NCBI RefSeq assembly: GCF_042682685.1
Contig: NZ_JBHUHX010000047.1
Span: 1-64,000, forward strand
Length of the DNA stretch: 64,000 nucleotides
From: Imhoffiella fuscus
Lineage (GTDB): Bacteria > Pseudomonadota > Gammaproteobacteria > Chromatiales > Chromatiaceae
Direction of reading: 5' to 3'
The notes under the pieces were generated by a model that worked only from the letters and a program-made list of their open reading frames with translations, was not told the DNA's origin and did no database searches. The position numbers and the translations under genes are program-made. Of the stretch, positions 55,653 to 63,543 are shown piece after piece; the stretch's first letter is position 1, and each line of letters opens with the position of its first letter.

Positions 55653-56267
55653 TCACAACTGCAACTGGCGTTCGTCCTCCCATTGCTTGCGCAGGCGTGG
55701 CAGATCCTCGCGATAGCCGGCGGCGTCGCCGTAATCGACGAAACTGCTGGTGCGCGGATGCGGGTCCATGGTGCGCTGGGCATGCTTGATGGGGCACCAG
55801 AACTGCTCGGTCCGTCCGGAGACCTCGCGCGCATATTCCAGAACCTGATTGCCGTATCCGCAATAGACGCAGTTGAGCTTCTCGATCAGATTGAGATAGG
55901 GCAGACGATGCCGGTCGACGATGAGATAGTCGGAGCGACGGACCAGGGGGATGCCGTAGACCCGGAAGCACACCTGCTGGTAGAGGCTGATGGAGAGATC
56001 CAGAATGGCAAACGGCAGAATCATGCCGTAGATGACGGGCGCGGTCAGGATGAAGGCGATCGGGGCATCCTTGATATAACGCCAAACGCCGATGCGCTGC
56101 CGCAGATGCAGGCGCCGTACGTTCCGCTCGAAGACGACCTTGCCGCGCCGCCGCTCGTAGCGAAACCGCTCGCGCCCCTCGGCGAGCATGCGATCGAATT
56201 CGCGATCGAATTCCTGTTGCGTCTCCCGCAGACGTCTCCGGATGTCCTCGAACACCAGATTGGACAT
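55653..56267 (-). CDS. membrane protein with C-terminal Cys-pair motif
   Basis: A 204-residue protein from ATG 56267, with AGAGG upstream; the in-frame extension to 56408 is not convincing. Residues 1-55 form a highly charged helix (RRRLRETQQEFDREFDRMLA). One or two membrane helices follow (IAFILTAPVIYGMILPFAIL and DLSISLYQQVCF). The C-terminal part carries CVYCGYGN and, about 24 residues on, WCPIKH, a possible metal or redox site. I recall such proteins as conserved but uncharacterised. It interrupts the urease cluster in the opposite direction. Confidence 0.75.
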   Translation of the reverse strand: MSNLVFEDIRRRLRETQQEFDREFDRMLAEGRERFRYERRRGKVVFERNVRRLHLRQRIGVWRYIKDAPIAFILTAPVIYGMILPFAILDLSISLYQQVCFRVYGIPLVRRSDYLIVDRHRLPYLNLIEKLNCVYCGYGNQVLEYAREVSGRTEQFWCPIKHAQRTMDPHPRTSSFVDYGDAAGYREDLPRLRKQWEDERQLQL

Positions 56268-56589
56268 GTCATTGCCTCTTGCATTGAAAATCGAGATGGC
56301 ACGCCCAAGCGGTGAGCGCGTCGCAACGGACGACGCTCTCCGACTACGGGGCGCGAAGAATAGCCACGACGCAGGGGTGAGAAAAGGGCTGACCGTCTCG
56401 CACGTCACATAGAGGCTGTCGCAAAAGCCTTTCCATCGGTTTTTGTGACAGTCTCCGAGAGGAGACAGAGGTCCGGATCGACCCAGGACAGGGCAGGCGG
56501 CATGCTAGCCTGACACCGAGACCCCGGCAATCGTTCGACGATGGCCGGATCGCACCCAACCACGCGAACGACCCAAAGACACACGACTC

Positions 56590-57048
56590 ATGATCCGTCT
56601 CACGCGCAAGACCGACCACCCGCTCGATACCGACACGACACTGACCCTGACCTACGACCAGCGGGTTCGCAGCCGTCTGCGCGTCGTCCTCGACGACGGC
56701 CGCGAGGCCGGACTCTTCCTCGAACGGGGCGGCAGCCTTCGCGACGGCGACCACCTGCTCTCGGATGAGGGTCTGGCGGTTCGGGTACGCGCCGGAGACG
56801 AGACGCTCTCCAGCGTGCGCTGCGACGATCCGCTGCTGTTCGCCCGCGCCTGCTATCACCTGGGCAACCGACACGTCGCCCTTCAGATCGGACCCGGAAT
56901 CCTGCGCTATCCGCACGACCATGTCCTGGACGACATGCTGCGCGGGCTGGGGCTGACGGTCGGTCTCGAACAGGCCCCCTTCGAGCCAGAGGCCGGCGCC
57001 TACGAGGGCGGACACCAGGCCCACGGTCATCGGCACCATGACCACTGA
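56590..57048 (+). CDS. ureE: urease nickel metallochaperone UreE
   Basis: A 152-residue nickel-binding chaperone. The N-terminal peptide-binding domain has LTLTYDQRVRSRLRVVLDDG, and the metal domain has ACYHLGNRHVALQI, with the conserved His, and LRYPHDHVLDDMLRGLGL. The end is His-rich (GGHQAHGHRHHDH), as in many UreE. It overlaps ureF by 11 bases. Confidence 0.95.
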   Translation: MIRLTRKTDHPLDTDTTLTLTYDQRVRSRLRVVLDDGREAGLFLERGGSLRDGDHLLSDEGLAVRVRAGDETLSSVRCDDPLLFARACYHLGNRHVALQIGPGILRYPHDHVLDDMLRGLGLTVGLEQAPFEPEAGAYEGGHQAHGHRHHDH

Positions 57049-57712
57049 CCTCGCCCTGCTGCGACTGCTGCATCTGTCGAGTCCCAGTCTTCCGACCGGC
57101 GCATTCAGCTATTCGCAAGGCATCGAATGGGCGGTCGAATGCGGCTGGGTGCGCAACACGGCGGATCTGGAGGGTTGGCTGCGCGATCAGCTGCGCACAA
57201 CCCAGACCGGCATCGACCTGCCCCTGCTCGCCCGACTGCACAGGGCGGCCCGACAGGGCGACGACGCCGCGCTCGACGCCTGGACCCAGCGCCTGCTCGC
57301 CAGCCGCGAGACCCAGGAACTGCGTAGCGAGGAGTCCAATCGCGGTCGTGCCCTGGCGGACCTGCTGATCTCGCTGAACCTGGCAGGGGCGGCCGAACGC
57401 AAGACCCTGATCGCCCGCGCACAGACCACGGGCTTCGCCTATGCCGCCGCTCACTGGGACATCGACCCGCGCCGAACCCTGCTCGCATACACCTGGAGCT
57501 GGCTGGAGAATCTGGTCATCGCCGCCGTCAAGATCGTCCCGCTCGGCCAGACCCAGGGTCAGCAGACCCTCGCGCGTCTGGTCGAAGAGGTGCCCGCCGC
57601 CGTCGACCGAGCGCTCCAGACCGAGGACGCCGACATCGGCGCCAGCTCGCCCGCGCTCGCCATCGCCAGCAGCCTGCACGAGACCCAATACACCCGGCTC
57701 TTTCGCTCCTGA
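57038..57712 (+). CDS. ureF: urease accessory protein UreF
   Basis: A 224-residue helical protein that works with UreD and UreG in nickel insertion. Conserved blocks are LRLLHLSSPSLPTGAFSYSQ, GIEWAVECGWV and PLGQTQGQQTLARLVEEVP. The C-terminal SSLHETQYTRLFRS is standard. It overlaps ureE. The expected next gene is ureG, and 140 bases later its first, truncated copy begins. Confidence 0.95.
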   Translation: MTTDLALLRLLHLSSPSLPTGAFSYSQGIEWAVECGWVRNTADLEGWLRDQLRTTQTGIDLPLLARLHRAARQGDDAALDAWTQRLLASRETQELRSEESNRGRALADLLISLNLAGAAERKTLIARAQTTGFAYAAAHWDIDPRRTLLAYTWSWLENLVIAAVKIVPLGQTQGQQTLARLVEEVPAAVDRALQTEDADIGASSPALAIASSLHETQYTRLFRS

Positions 57713-57790
57713 GCGGACCTGCGAACGCGCATCGAGCCTCTTACGCCCACTGGGCGCTTTTGTTACGTTTGCCAACGGCGCCGACGAACC

Positions 57791-58077
57791 GTCGCGGCGT
57801 CTTCACCCACCGATGGCGCAGAGACACGGCCTCTCCGCCCGAGGAATCTCAGATGAGTCAGTCCCCATTGCGCGTCGGCGTCGGCGGCCCGGTCGGCTCC
57901 GGCAAGACCGCGCTGCTCGACCTGCTCTGCAAGCGTCTGCGCGATCGCTTCGAGATCGCCGTCGTCACCAACGACATCTACACCCGCGAGGATGCCGAAT
58001 TCCTGATCCGCAGCCAGGCGTTGCCTGCCGAGCGCATCGTCGGGGTCGAGACCGGCGGCTGTCCGCACACCGCCATC
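57791..58077 (+). repeat. left direct repeat: ureG 5' end and leader
   Basis: These 287 bases correspond to 63481-63768. In the 225 coding bases I count eight differences, all synonymous. The 62-base leader matches less well, with shared CTCTCCGCCCGAGGA before the ATG. Identity stops abruptly after codon 75 (ATC), where the left copy reads GAG and the right copy CGC. Confidence 0.9.
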
Positions 58078-58254
58078 GAGAAAAGGGGACGAACATATTT
58101 TCCACGAGCAGCTACCCTTCCCGATCCCGAACCGCCTCTTCTCCGCCAAGCGCGAAGTGCCGCTCCAACACCTCGGCAAGCCGTTCGGACTTCTTCGTCT
58201 CGCATTCCCAAATCACGACCGTCCGCCACCCCAGCGCCTCCAATTGCGCCATAG
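57853..58254 (+). pseudogene. ureG: truncated ureG, 5' copy (residues 1-75 genuine)
   Basis: The first 75 codons encode normal UreG, the GTPase for urease nickel insertion: P-loop GGPVGSGKT at 11-19 and the nickel-binding Cys-Pro-His in GGCPHTAI at 70-72. After codon 75 the frame enters the inserted DNA and continues as EKRGRTYFPRAATLP for 58 foreign residues to a stop at 58254, antisense to vsr. It lacks the ESGGDNL and NKID GTPase motifs, so it cannot work. A second, frame-restored copy starts at 63544. Confidence 0.92.
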
Positions 58255-58516
58255 CCTCGCGGTCGCGCTCGACGTTCCGGTCGAACTTGCTCTGCCAGAA
58301 CTCGATCCGAGTCTTCGGAGTCGTCGCCTTCGGGCAGCCGGGATGCCGATGCCAAAAGCACCCATGAACGAAAACGACGGTGCGATGCCTCGGCAAGACG
58401 ATGTCGGGAGTTCCTGGCAGGTCCTTGCGGTGCAGCCTGAAGCGGAATCCGAGCGCGTGCAGGGCGCGGCGCACGCGCAGTTCGGCCGAGGTGTTCTTGG
58501 AAGCCACTCTCGACAT
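58112..58516 (-). CDS. vsr: Vsr-type DNA mismatch/very-short-patch endonuclease
   Basis: A 134-residue nuclease of the Vsr family, full length. Catalytic features are present: PDIVLPRHRTVVFVHGCFWH (Asp38 and the HGCFWH block with zinc-binding Cys/His), HPGCPKATTPKTRIEFW and NVERDREAMAQLEALGWRTV. ATG 58516 (MSRVASKNTSAELRVRRALH) is the family start; a longer in-frame frame to 58846 is antisense noise over the methyltransferase gene. It lies 50 bases after the C5-methyltransferase. Vsr proteins either repair T:G mismatches made by 5mC deamination or, in some systems, act as restriction nucleases. Here the missing separate REase makes either possible. Confidence 0.93.
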   Translation of the reverse strand: MSRVASKNTSAELRVRRALHALGFRFRLHRKDLPGTPDIVLPRHRTVVFVHGCFWHRHPGCPKATTPKTRIEFWQSKFDRNVERDREAMAQLEALGWRTVVIWECETKKSERLAEVLERHFALGGEEAVRDREG

Positions 58517-58566
58517 GAGCCAAGAGCGGCGCTCCGGAGCGAGCCGGTCCACCGTAGCCCCGGACC

Positions 58567-59727
58567 TCAGACGGACGCCGCCGTCGGCACCCGCTCCTCG
58601 TACAGCTTCTCGGCGATCACGCGGAAGAGCGCCTCGGAAATGATCGGGGAAACGCTGTTGCCGATCATTCGAAACGAGTGCCAAACCGTCGGATGGAACA
58701 GATGGGAATCCGGAAAGCCCTGCAGGCGCGCCGCTTCCCTGACGGTGATCACCCTCGGATGGTCCGGATGGATGGGACGCACGGACTGGTAGGATCCTCG
58801 ATCCGACCCGGTTCCGGCTCGGAGCGTCGGACACTGTCCGTCCCACCGCAACCGAGGATGACGCCCGACTTCGTCTTTGCCGCCAGGCTCAACACGCGCG
58901 AAACGCTCGACGACATTGGGCGCGTGCGCGGTGGTCCGGTGACTCGTGAACAGGCGATCCGGGGCACTGAGTCGACGGGCATAGTCGGATGTCGGGGCGA
59001 GATCCGGGATCCGCCAGACGTCGAATCCGTCCCTTTCGCCCACCTCGATCACGCCTTCCAGGTCGCCGATGGCGTCTCGGACGGTCGCCGCCGGACGCTT
59101 GGCGACTTCGATGTCTTCCGGAAGGATGGCGTCGCCCCTATCCTTGCGGACGCCGACGACGAACAGTCGCGGCCGAGCCGTTGCCGCTCCGAAATCGGCG
59201 GCGTCCAGAATCGTCGGCCCGAACAACGCGTAGTCGTCGCGCACGTAGGCCAGCGCACCTTCGAGTTCGTCTCGGGCGTTTCGGTAGGCGAGACCCCGTA
59301 CGTTCTCCATCACGAAAAAGGTGGGACCGGTCTCGGCCACCAGGCGGTAGAAATGCGCCAACAGACGCCGACGCGGATCCGAACGATCGCGTCTGCCGAT
59401 GTCGCTGAACCCTTGGCAGGGGGGGCCTCCGAATATTCCGTCGACTCTCCCTCCAGCGACCGCTCGCAAATCCTCGCCGCGCAGGCCCGCCACGTCGCGC
59501 AATTCGTGGAGAGTGGACGGGAAGTTGCTCTCGAAAGAAGAGCTTAGAATGGGATCGTTGTCGAACGCTGCGGCTACGTGAAAGCCAGCCCGATGCGCGC
59601 CCAGAGAAAATCCTCCGCATCCGGAAAACAGATCGATAAGGACGGGGGCGGAGGGAATTATGGGCATCATGCCCGGAAAGATATCACGAACGAACGTGGT
59701 TGGCGATCGCCGAACGCGATCGCTCAC
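58567..59727 (-). CDS. DNA C5-cytosine methyltransferase (Dcm-like)
   Basis: A 386-residue complete C5-methyltransferase: motif I LIDLFSGCGGFSLGAH, motif IV GGPPCQGFSD with catalytic Cys104, motif VI VMENVRG at 140-146, motif VIII ARPRLFVVGVR, motif IX ITVREAARLQGFPDSH and motif X MIGNSVSPIISEAL. The target-recognition region is about 215-300 and short. The start is GTG overlapping the upstream stop (GTGA at 59724-59727); ATG 59670 or 59667 nearer motif I are alternatives. Recognition sequence unknown. Confidence 0.95.
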   Translation of the reverse strand: MSDRVRRSPTTFVRDIFPGMMPIIPSAPVLIDLFSGCGGFSLGAHRAGFHVAAAFDNDPILSSSFESNFPSTLHELRDVAGLRGEDLRAVAGGRVDGIFGGPPCQGFSDIGRRDRSDPRRRLLAHFYRLVAETGPTFFVMENVRGLAYRNARDELEGALAYVRDDYALFGPTILDAADFGAATARPRLFVVGVRKDRGDAILPEDIEVAKRPAATVRDAIGDLEGVIEVGERDGFDVWRIPDLAPTSDYARRLSAPDRLFTSHRTTAHAPNVVERFARVEPGGKDEVGRHPRLRWDGQCPTLRAGTGSDRGSYQSVRPIHPDHPRVITVREAARLQGFPDSHLFHPTVWHSFRMIGNSVSPIISEALFRVIAEKLYEERVPTAASV

Positions 59728-60674
59728 GAAAGTATCTGTGCGAACGTCGGATATTGTCGATAGTATTTCTGGAAGGTCTCGATCTGGCTTTCCTCCAAAT
59801 CGAACCCCAGCTGCCTGATGCGATCGCGAGTGAGTCTATCGGTGCAAGGCAGCTGGGATTGCAGCACGGCCGCCTCTCTCATAGTGAGGTGCGGGGCGAC
59901 GATCGGCTTGTCGGGGCGGCAAAGCCAATCCTCACTTTGGGTGATCTGCTCCACTTCATGCCTGTTCCCCTCCTCAGGCAACACTCCTCCGACCGTAACC
60001 ATGGGAGCACCGTCTTGATAGGGAATGCGAATTGCGGGAACGAATCCCCCAGGGCGAGATGCTTCTTCTGCGACCGACTGCATGTACCTTAGAGAAATAT
60101 CGGCAAGTGTCTGTTGCATGCGCTCTTCTTCCTTTACCGATCGTTTAGGTAAGTTGTCGGGAACGACAGAGCGAAACAACTCCTGCAAACGACCCAGCCT
60201 ATCCTCCGGATTTTTCCCGTAGGATCTCGGGCAAGCATTAAATGTCGAGACGAGAAGACTGTTCATTGGCGCTCTTTCGATCAACATCTGCAGATCGCCC
60301 TTCATCTCTTCGTCGAAATCTCCATCGTAGTCAAGCCAAATCAACCATGGACGAGATTTCCAATTTTCGTCATTGCACAAAACGGGAAGAATTTCGGATG
60401 ACGAACCATGCATCACTTGAACGGTTGCATAGGGTGAGTTGAATTTAGCTCTCTTATATCCGATTTCTTCACGCTCGATCGATATCATTTCCTCTATTCG
60501 CAGCATTCTATGGGCCATTATGAAATCCGTAAACCAAACGGACCCCAACCCGACATAAACGAGTTCGGTCAATTTCAAATGCATTTGCAAATCTCGAACA
60601 CCCTCGAATACAATCTGGCGTTCGATACTTTTGCTGGGTCTCAAGCTATAGTTTACGCTATCGAACGAAGCCAT
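59724..60674 (-). CDS. methyltransferase-like (Rossmann) protein of the defence operon
   Basis: A 316-residue protein with no family name I can give firmly. It has a Rossmann-like pattern: a glycine loop in LVYVGLGSVWFTDFIMAHRM, an acidic strand end in MISIEREEIGYKRA, and WLIWLDYDGDFDEEM as a motif-IV-like block. This recalls SAM-dependent methyltransferase-like proteins such as the TcmP group. Starts and stops are coupled at both ends (TAATG with the ATPase gene, GTGA with the C5-methyltransferase). It could be a nuclease or sensor partner of the ATPase instead. Confidence 0.8.
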   Translation of the reverse strand: MASFDSVNYSLRPSKSIERQIVFEGVRDLQMHLKLTELVYVGLGSVWFTDFIMAHRMLRIEEMISIEREEIGYKRAKFNSPYATVQVMHGSSSEILPVLCNDENWKSRPWLIWLDYDGDFDEEMKGDLQMLIERAPMNSLLVSTFNACPRSYGKNPEDRLGRLQELFRSVVPDNLPKRSVKEEERMQQTLADISLRYMQSVAEEASRPGGFVPAIRIPYQDGAPMVTVGGVLPEEGNRHEVEQITQSEDWLCRPDKPIVAPHLTMREAAVLQSQLPCTDRLTRDRIRQLGFDLEESQIETFQKYYRQYPTFAQILS

Positions 60675-62044
60675 TAATCTTCGCCTACGTAATCGGAATA
60701 CATGTAATCGAAAGACCGAAGGCCGACATCCTTGTATGACATGTTGATGTTACCCAACTCCCTAGCCAACTCCTTCATTCTTTCTCGAGAAACCGAGTAA
60801 TTGACGTTGGCCATTTTCTGGCGTGGTTTTACCGTCAAATTGGGTAGCTTAGTCGATGACTGCGCCTGAATCTGGTGTATGGGGATCGACCTGGTCTCGG
60901 CTTCCTTTTTCTTCGCTTCAGCCAAATCCTGTTTTCGCCAGTTCGTGTAGTCGATCCATGCCCTGCTGACATCACGCATATGCGGCCTAAGCGCTCTACG
61001 ATAAACGACGGAAGTTCTGTCAACGCTGCGCTTGGTCGTCGTCAAAGGCAAGGATTCTGCGTCTTCGGAAGTAAAAAGTACTATGCCAAGAAACCCGGTA
61101 TACTGACCATGCCAACTGGGCAGATCGTCGCTCCCCCATCCCGAAACATCGGTTTTGTCTGCTGCGAGTACGATTCTGCCGTTACAGGCGATATACCATC
61201 CCGAAATCCGTTCCCGATCTCGCGACCGGTCTTCGGGAGGCTCGTTGTCGTCGTAAGGCAAGGCGGCCATCCCTCCGATGATTTCTACGGTGACCTTCTT
61301 ACTTGCATCGATCTGTTCTTCGTACGACATCCGCATCGGAGAAAACTCGTCGCTCTTTCTGAGTTCGATGGGACGCGCCCGAATGCTCTCCCCGTTCAGC
61401 GCAACCTTCAAACCACCGCTCATGTGAAGAGAATAATCTCTGGCAATCATTCGTTTTAGGTTTTCGAGAAAGCTGGGATTTCGAAAAGCCTCGGATGCAC
61501 CGGAATTCAAATCCTCCACTAAGATCTCAACGCCATCGTTCTCAAGCGGTTCGTCGTCATCAATATCGAAATCCCAAGGCGGCTCGTCGTTCTCGATCCA
61601 TTTCGAAACGACGATGGGAACAGCAAACGAGTGCCTTCCTCCATGTTCATCCCTATATGTGCTGCGAATTCTTATCTTGTTTCCCAGCTTAAACACGGCT
61701 CGCTTCATGCCGATACCGTAAACCCCGATGCTGTATCCGTCGGCATGGTCGGCTATTTTCCTACCGAAACTAAAAGCATACTCGACCGCTTGATCGAGAC
61801 TCATTCCACCGCAATTATCCAATATCGAAAACTTATTTGGATCCGCCTCGATACGAATATCGTATTTGGAAAGCCCTTCATGCGGCTCGAGAGTCATCGG
61901 AGGACTTCCCTCGGTTTTCCAGGCCCCATCGATGCTATTGTCGATTAAATCGAAAATGCAGTCCTCGAGCGTAATATCTCGGGTGATCATTCGCACGAAG
62001 AATGCCTTTGTAGGACTCGCTGCAGCCTTAGCTATTTCGTTCAA
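60674..62044 (-). CDS. GHKL (Bergerat-fold) ATPase, MORC/MutL/Hsp90-like
   Basis: A 456-residue ATPase. The N-box is EDCIFDLIDNSIDGAW, the G1 region FSILDNCGGMSLDQAVEY, and the lid/G2 region YSIGVYGIGMKRAVFKLGN, all typical of GHKL ATPases. The C-terminal part is charged and ends GLRSFDYMYSDYVGED. The frame opens with TTG 62044 behind GAGGG; the sequence ASPTKAFFVRMITRDI just inside looks conserved, so the later ATG would cut it. It is the first gene of the four-gene operon and overlaps the next. MORC/MutL-like ATPases have been described in restriction-modification neighbourhoods. Confidence 0.88.
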   Translation of the reverse strand: MNEIAKAAASPTKAFFVRMITRDITLEDCIFDLIDNSIDGAWKTEGSPPMTLEPHEGLSKYDIRIEADPNKFSILDNCGGMSLDQAVEYAFSFGRKIADHADGYSIGVYGIGMKRAVFKLGNKIRIRSTYRDEHGGRHSFAVPIVVSKWIENDEPPWDFDIDDDEPLENDGVEILVEDLNSGASEAFRNPSFLENLKRMIARDYSLHMSGGLKVALNGESIRARPIELRKSDEFSPMRMSYEEQIDASKKVTVEIIGGMAALPYDDNEPPEDRSRDRERISGWYIACNGRIVLAADKTDVSGWGSDDLPSWHGQYTGFLGIVLFTSEDAESLPLTTTKRSVDRTSVVYRRALRPHMRDVSRAWIDYTNWRKQDLAEAKKKEAETRSIPIHQIQAQSSTKLPNLTVKPRQKMANVNYSVSRERMKELARELGNINMSYKDVGLRSFDYMYSDYVGED

Positions 62045-62409
62045 ATCTTTAGCCCTCGCATCGGTCGCTTATCTGCTATCGCCAATAGGCCGCAGACCCG
62101 ATCGAAATACACTTACGTTGCTTTCGGACTCAAAGCGCCCGTTCGCTCCGATACCACAACCAGCCAACGGAAGCAGAACACTGATAGGTCAATCATAACG
62201 AAAAGACGACAATACACGCGAGGAGAAAAGCAAACTGAAGCGTCTCCTGGCCCAGGACTCCCCTCAGAAAGCGTCGACCGTCGCTCGCATCGCCAACTGC
62301 CTGTAGCCCAACCACGCTGATGATGGTCGGAATCTGAAACAACTGAGAACCTGGCGAAGATCGGCACCGAGCCCCGGCTGAAGCCCTCTCGGTAGCCACC
62401 CTCACCGCC
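62045..62409. other. gap upstream of the ATPase operon
   Basis: About 365 bases with no firm gene. It must contain the promoter of the minus-strand operon; I see no clear -35/-10 pair. On the minus strand the part 62193-62409 continues an open frame ending in a hydrophobic stretch (FAFLLACIVVFSL), probably the tail of the remnant described next. Confidence 0.35.
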
Positions 62410-62690
62410 GCTGCCGAAACCGTACCCGCCTCCCCCACCGGCAGCGGTTTCGGATCCTGCCTCCCACGCTCCCCGTCCACCGTCAGTACCTCGGGGTTCT
62501 CGTCCCAGGGCATGACCCAGGAGCGCGGATGCTCCCAGTCCATGCGGTCGACCTTGAGCTTGATGCAGCCGGCCTGGCCGTAGACGTAGAGGTCGAAGGC
62601 CTCGTTGCGGACGCCGACCTGCTCCCAGGTGACGTCGTCGCCACGCAGCTCAGCGGTGAGCTCGCCAAGGACCGCCTGAATGTCCCCATC
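62410..62690 (-). pseudogene. coding-like remnant on the minus strand
   Basis: The frame reads GELTAELRGDDVTWEQVGVR, then LYVYGQAGCIKLKVDRMDWE and SWVMPWDENPEVLTVDGERG, which looks like part of a genuine small soluble protein. There is no start codon with a ribosome site, and the sequence becomes low-complexity beyond. Its upstream end abuts the truncated brnT on the other strand, so a rearrangement probably cut both. Family unknown. Confidence 0.35.
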
Positions 62691-62894
62691 ATGGGCTATC
62701 GATTGGCGTTGGCGGCGGATCTGGAATGGGATCTGGCGTGGGTGAACGAAGATGCCCGCGAGGCCTACGGCGAGCAGCGCTGGATTGGGTTCGCGCCCAT
62801 CGGTCGCGCCGTCTATTGCGTGGTGTTCACGGAAACCAACCCGAAAGAGGTTCGAGACTATGCACGTCACATCACCCTCAGGCCGGATCTTTGA
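62691..62894 (+). pseudogene. brnT: truncated brnT toxin remnant
   Basis: The frame contains EAYGEQRWIGFAPIGRAVYC and VVFTETNPKEVRDYARHITL, which resemble the C-terminal half of BrnT ribonuclease toxins. The N-terminal half (normally an EWDxxK...HG region) is missing or scrambled, and about ten residues (the usual RVISLRKA-type strand) appear deleted between TETN and KEVRDY. It overlaps the brnA start, as in intact pairs. Most likely inactive. Confidence 0.6.
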
Positions 62895-63153
62895 CCTGCC
62901 GAGCCCCGAGGAAGAGGCACGCATCCGCGAAGGCATCGCGAAGGACCCCGACACCCATGAGCTGACGGACGAAGAATTGGCCCAGATGCGTCCGCTCGGA
63001 CGCTCGCCCGGGCGCCCGAAAGCCAACTCCACCAAGCAGCCGGTCTCTATTCGCCTCTCGCCCGAGGTGATCGAATATTTCAAGGCCGAAGGCCCAGGAT
63101 GGCAGACGCGTATCGACGCGGTGCTGCGCGAGCACGTCAAGACGCATCAGTAA
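62860..63153 (+). CDS. brnA: BrnA-family antitoxin
   Basis: A 97-residue antitoxin. The N-terminal half is acidic (LPSPEEEARIREGIAKDPDT, ELTDEELAQMRPLGRSPGRP). The C-terminal half is a ribbon-helix-helix type DNA-binding region (KQPVSIRLSPEVIEYFKAEG, GWQTRIDAVLREHVKTHQ). ATG 62860 lies inside the brnT remnant with AAGAGG upstream. The gene is intact although its toxin is broken. Confidence 0.85.
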   Translation: MHVTSPSGRIFDLPSPEEEARIREGIAKDPDTHELTDEELAQMRPLGRSPGRPKANSTKQPVSIRLSPEVIEYFKAEGPGWQTRIDAVLREHVKTHQ

Positions 63154-63480
63154 TACCGGCCAGGGGGCGCAATAAGGCCACGTCATCCCCTGCCGCCCCA
63201 AGCGCTCCACCGCGATCTTCAGTGCCCGGTCGTCGAACAGCCGATCCTTCCGCTCGGCCGCCTCGGGACCACCAGCGTGGTGGGAAACTCGATCACCGCC
63301 CAAGGGGTTGCCCGACGTCTTGATCGCCTCCCAGATGCTGCCGAGTATGGCGAGCCCCTTGGAGGTCCGGCGCACCCCGACATAGTGACGCGACTCCCCT
63401 GGACCGGCCCTATCGGCCGTCCTTATCATCTGTCGAGTTGGCCTTCAGCCATGTACATTAGCCGGCAGCGTCGGCGAAAT
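63154..63480. other. right end of the island, remnant sequence
   Basis: No intact gene. On the minus strand a broken frame reads IWEAIKTSGNPLGGDRVSHH and DRLFDDRALKIAVERLGRQG, which looks coding-like but has no supported start and is truncated at both ends. GGGGCGCAATAAGG near 63163 faintly resembles the REP sequence between urtD and urtE. Homology to the ureF-ureG gap begins at 63481. Confidence 0.4.
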
Positions 63481-63543
63481 GTCGCGGACGCCATCACCCA
63501 GCCATGACGCGGAGACGGCCGCTCTCCGCCCGAGGAGCATCAG

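Larger units (their letters stand above)
58078..63480. mobile_element. inserted defence island within ureG
   Basis: These 5.4 kb separate the two ureG 5' copies. They hold a four-gene minus-strand operon (GHKL ATPase, methyltransferase-like protein, C5-methyltransferase, Vsr nuclease), a decayed brnT-brnA pair and other remnants. Base composition between about 59.7 and 62.2 kb is visibly richer in A+T than the flanks. No integrase or transposase is present. The left joint reads AAAAGGGGACGAACATATTT just after ureG codon 76, a sequence I loosely recall beside other mobile insertions. Confidence 0.8.

Noticed and set aside
58112..58846. N-terminally extended Vsr of 244 residues
   Set aside because: The extra 110 residues are antisense to the C5-methyltransferase 3' end; the family start is at 58516.
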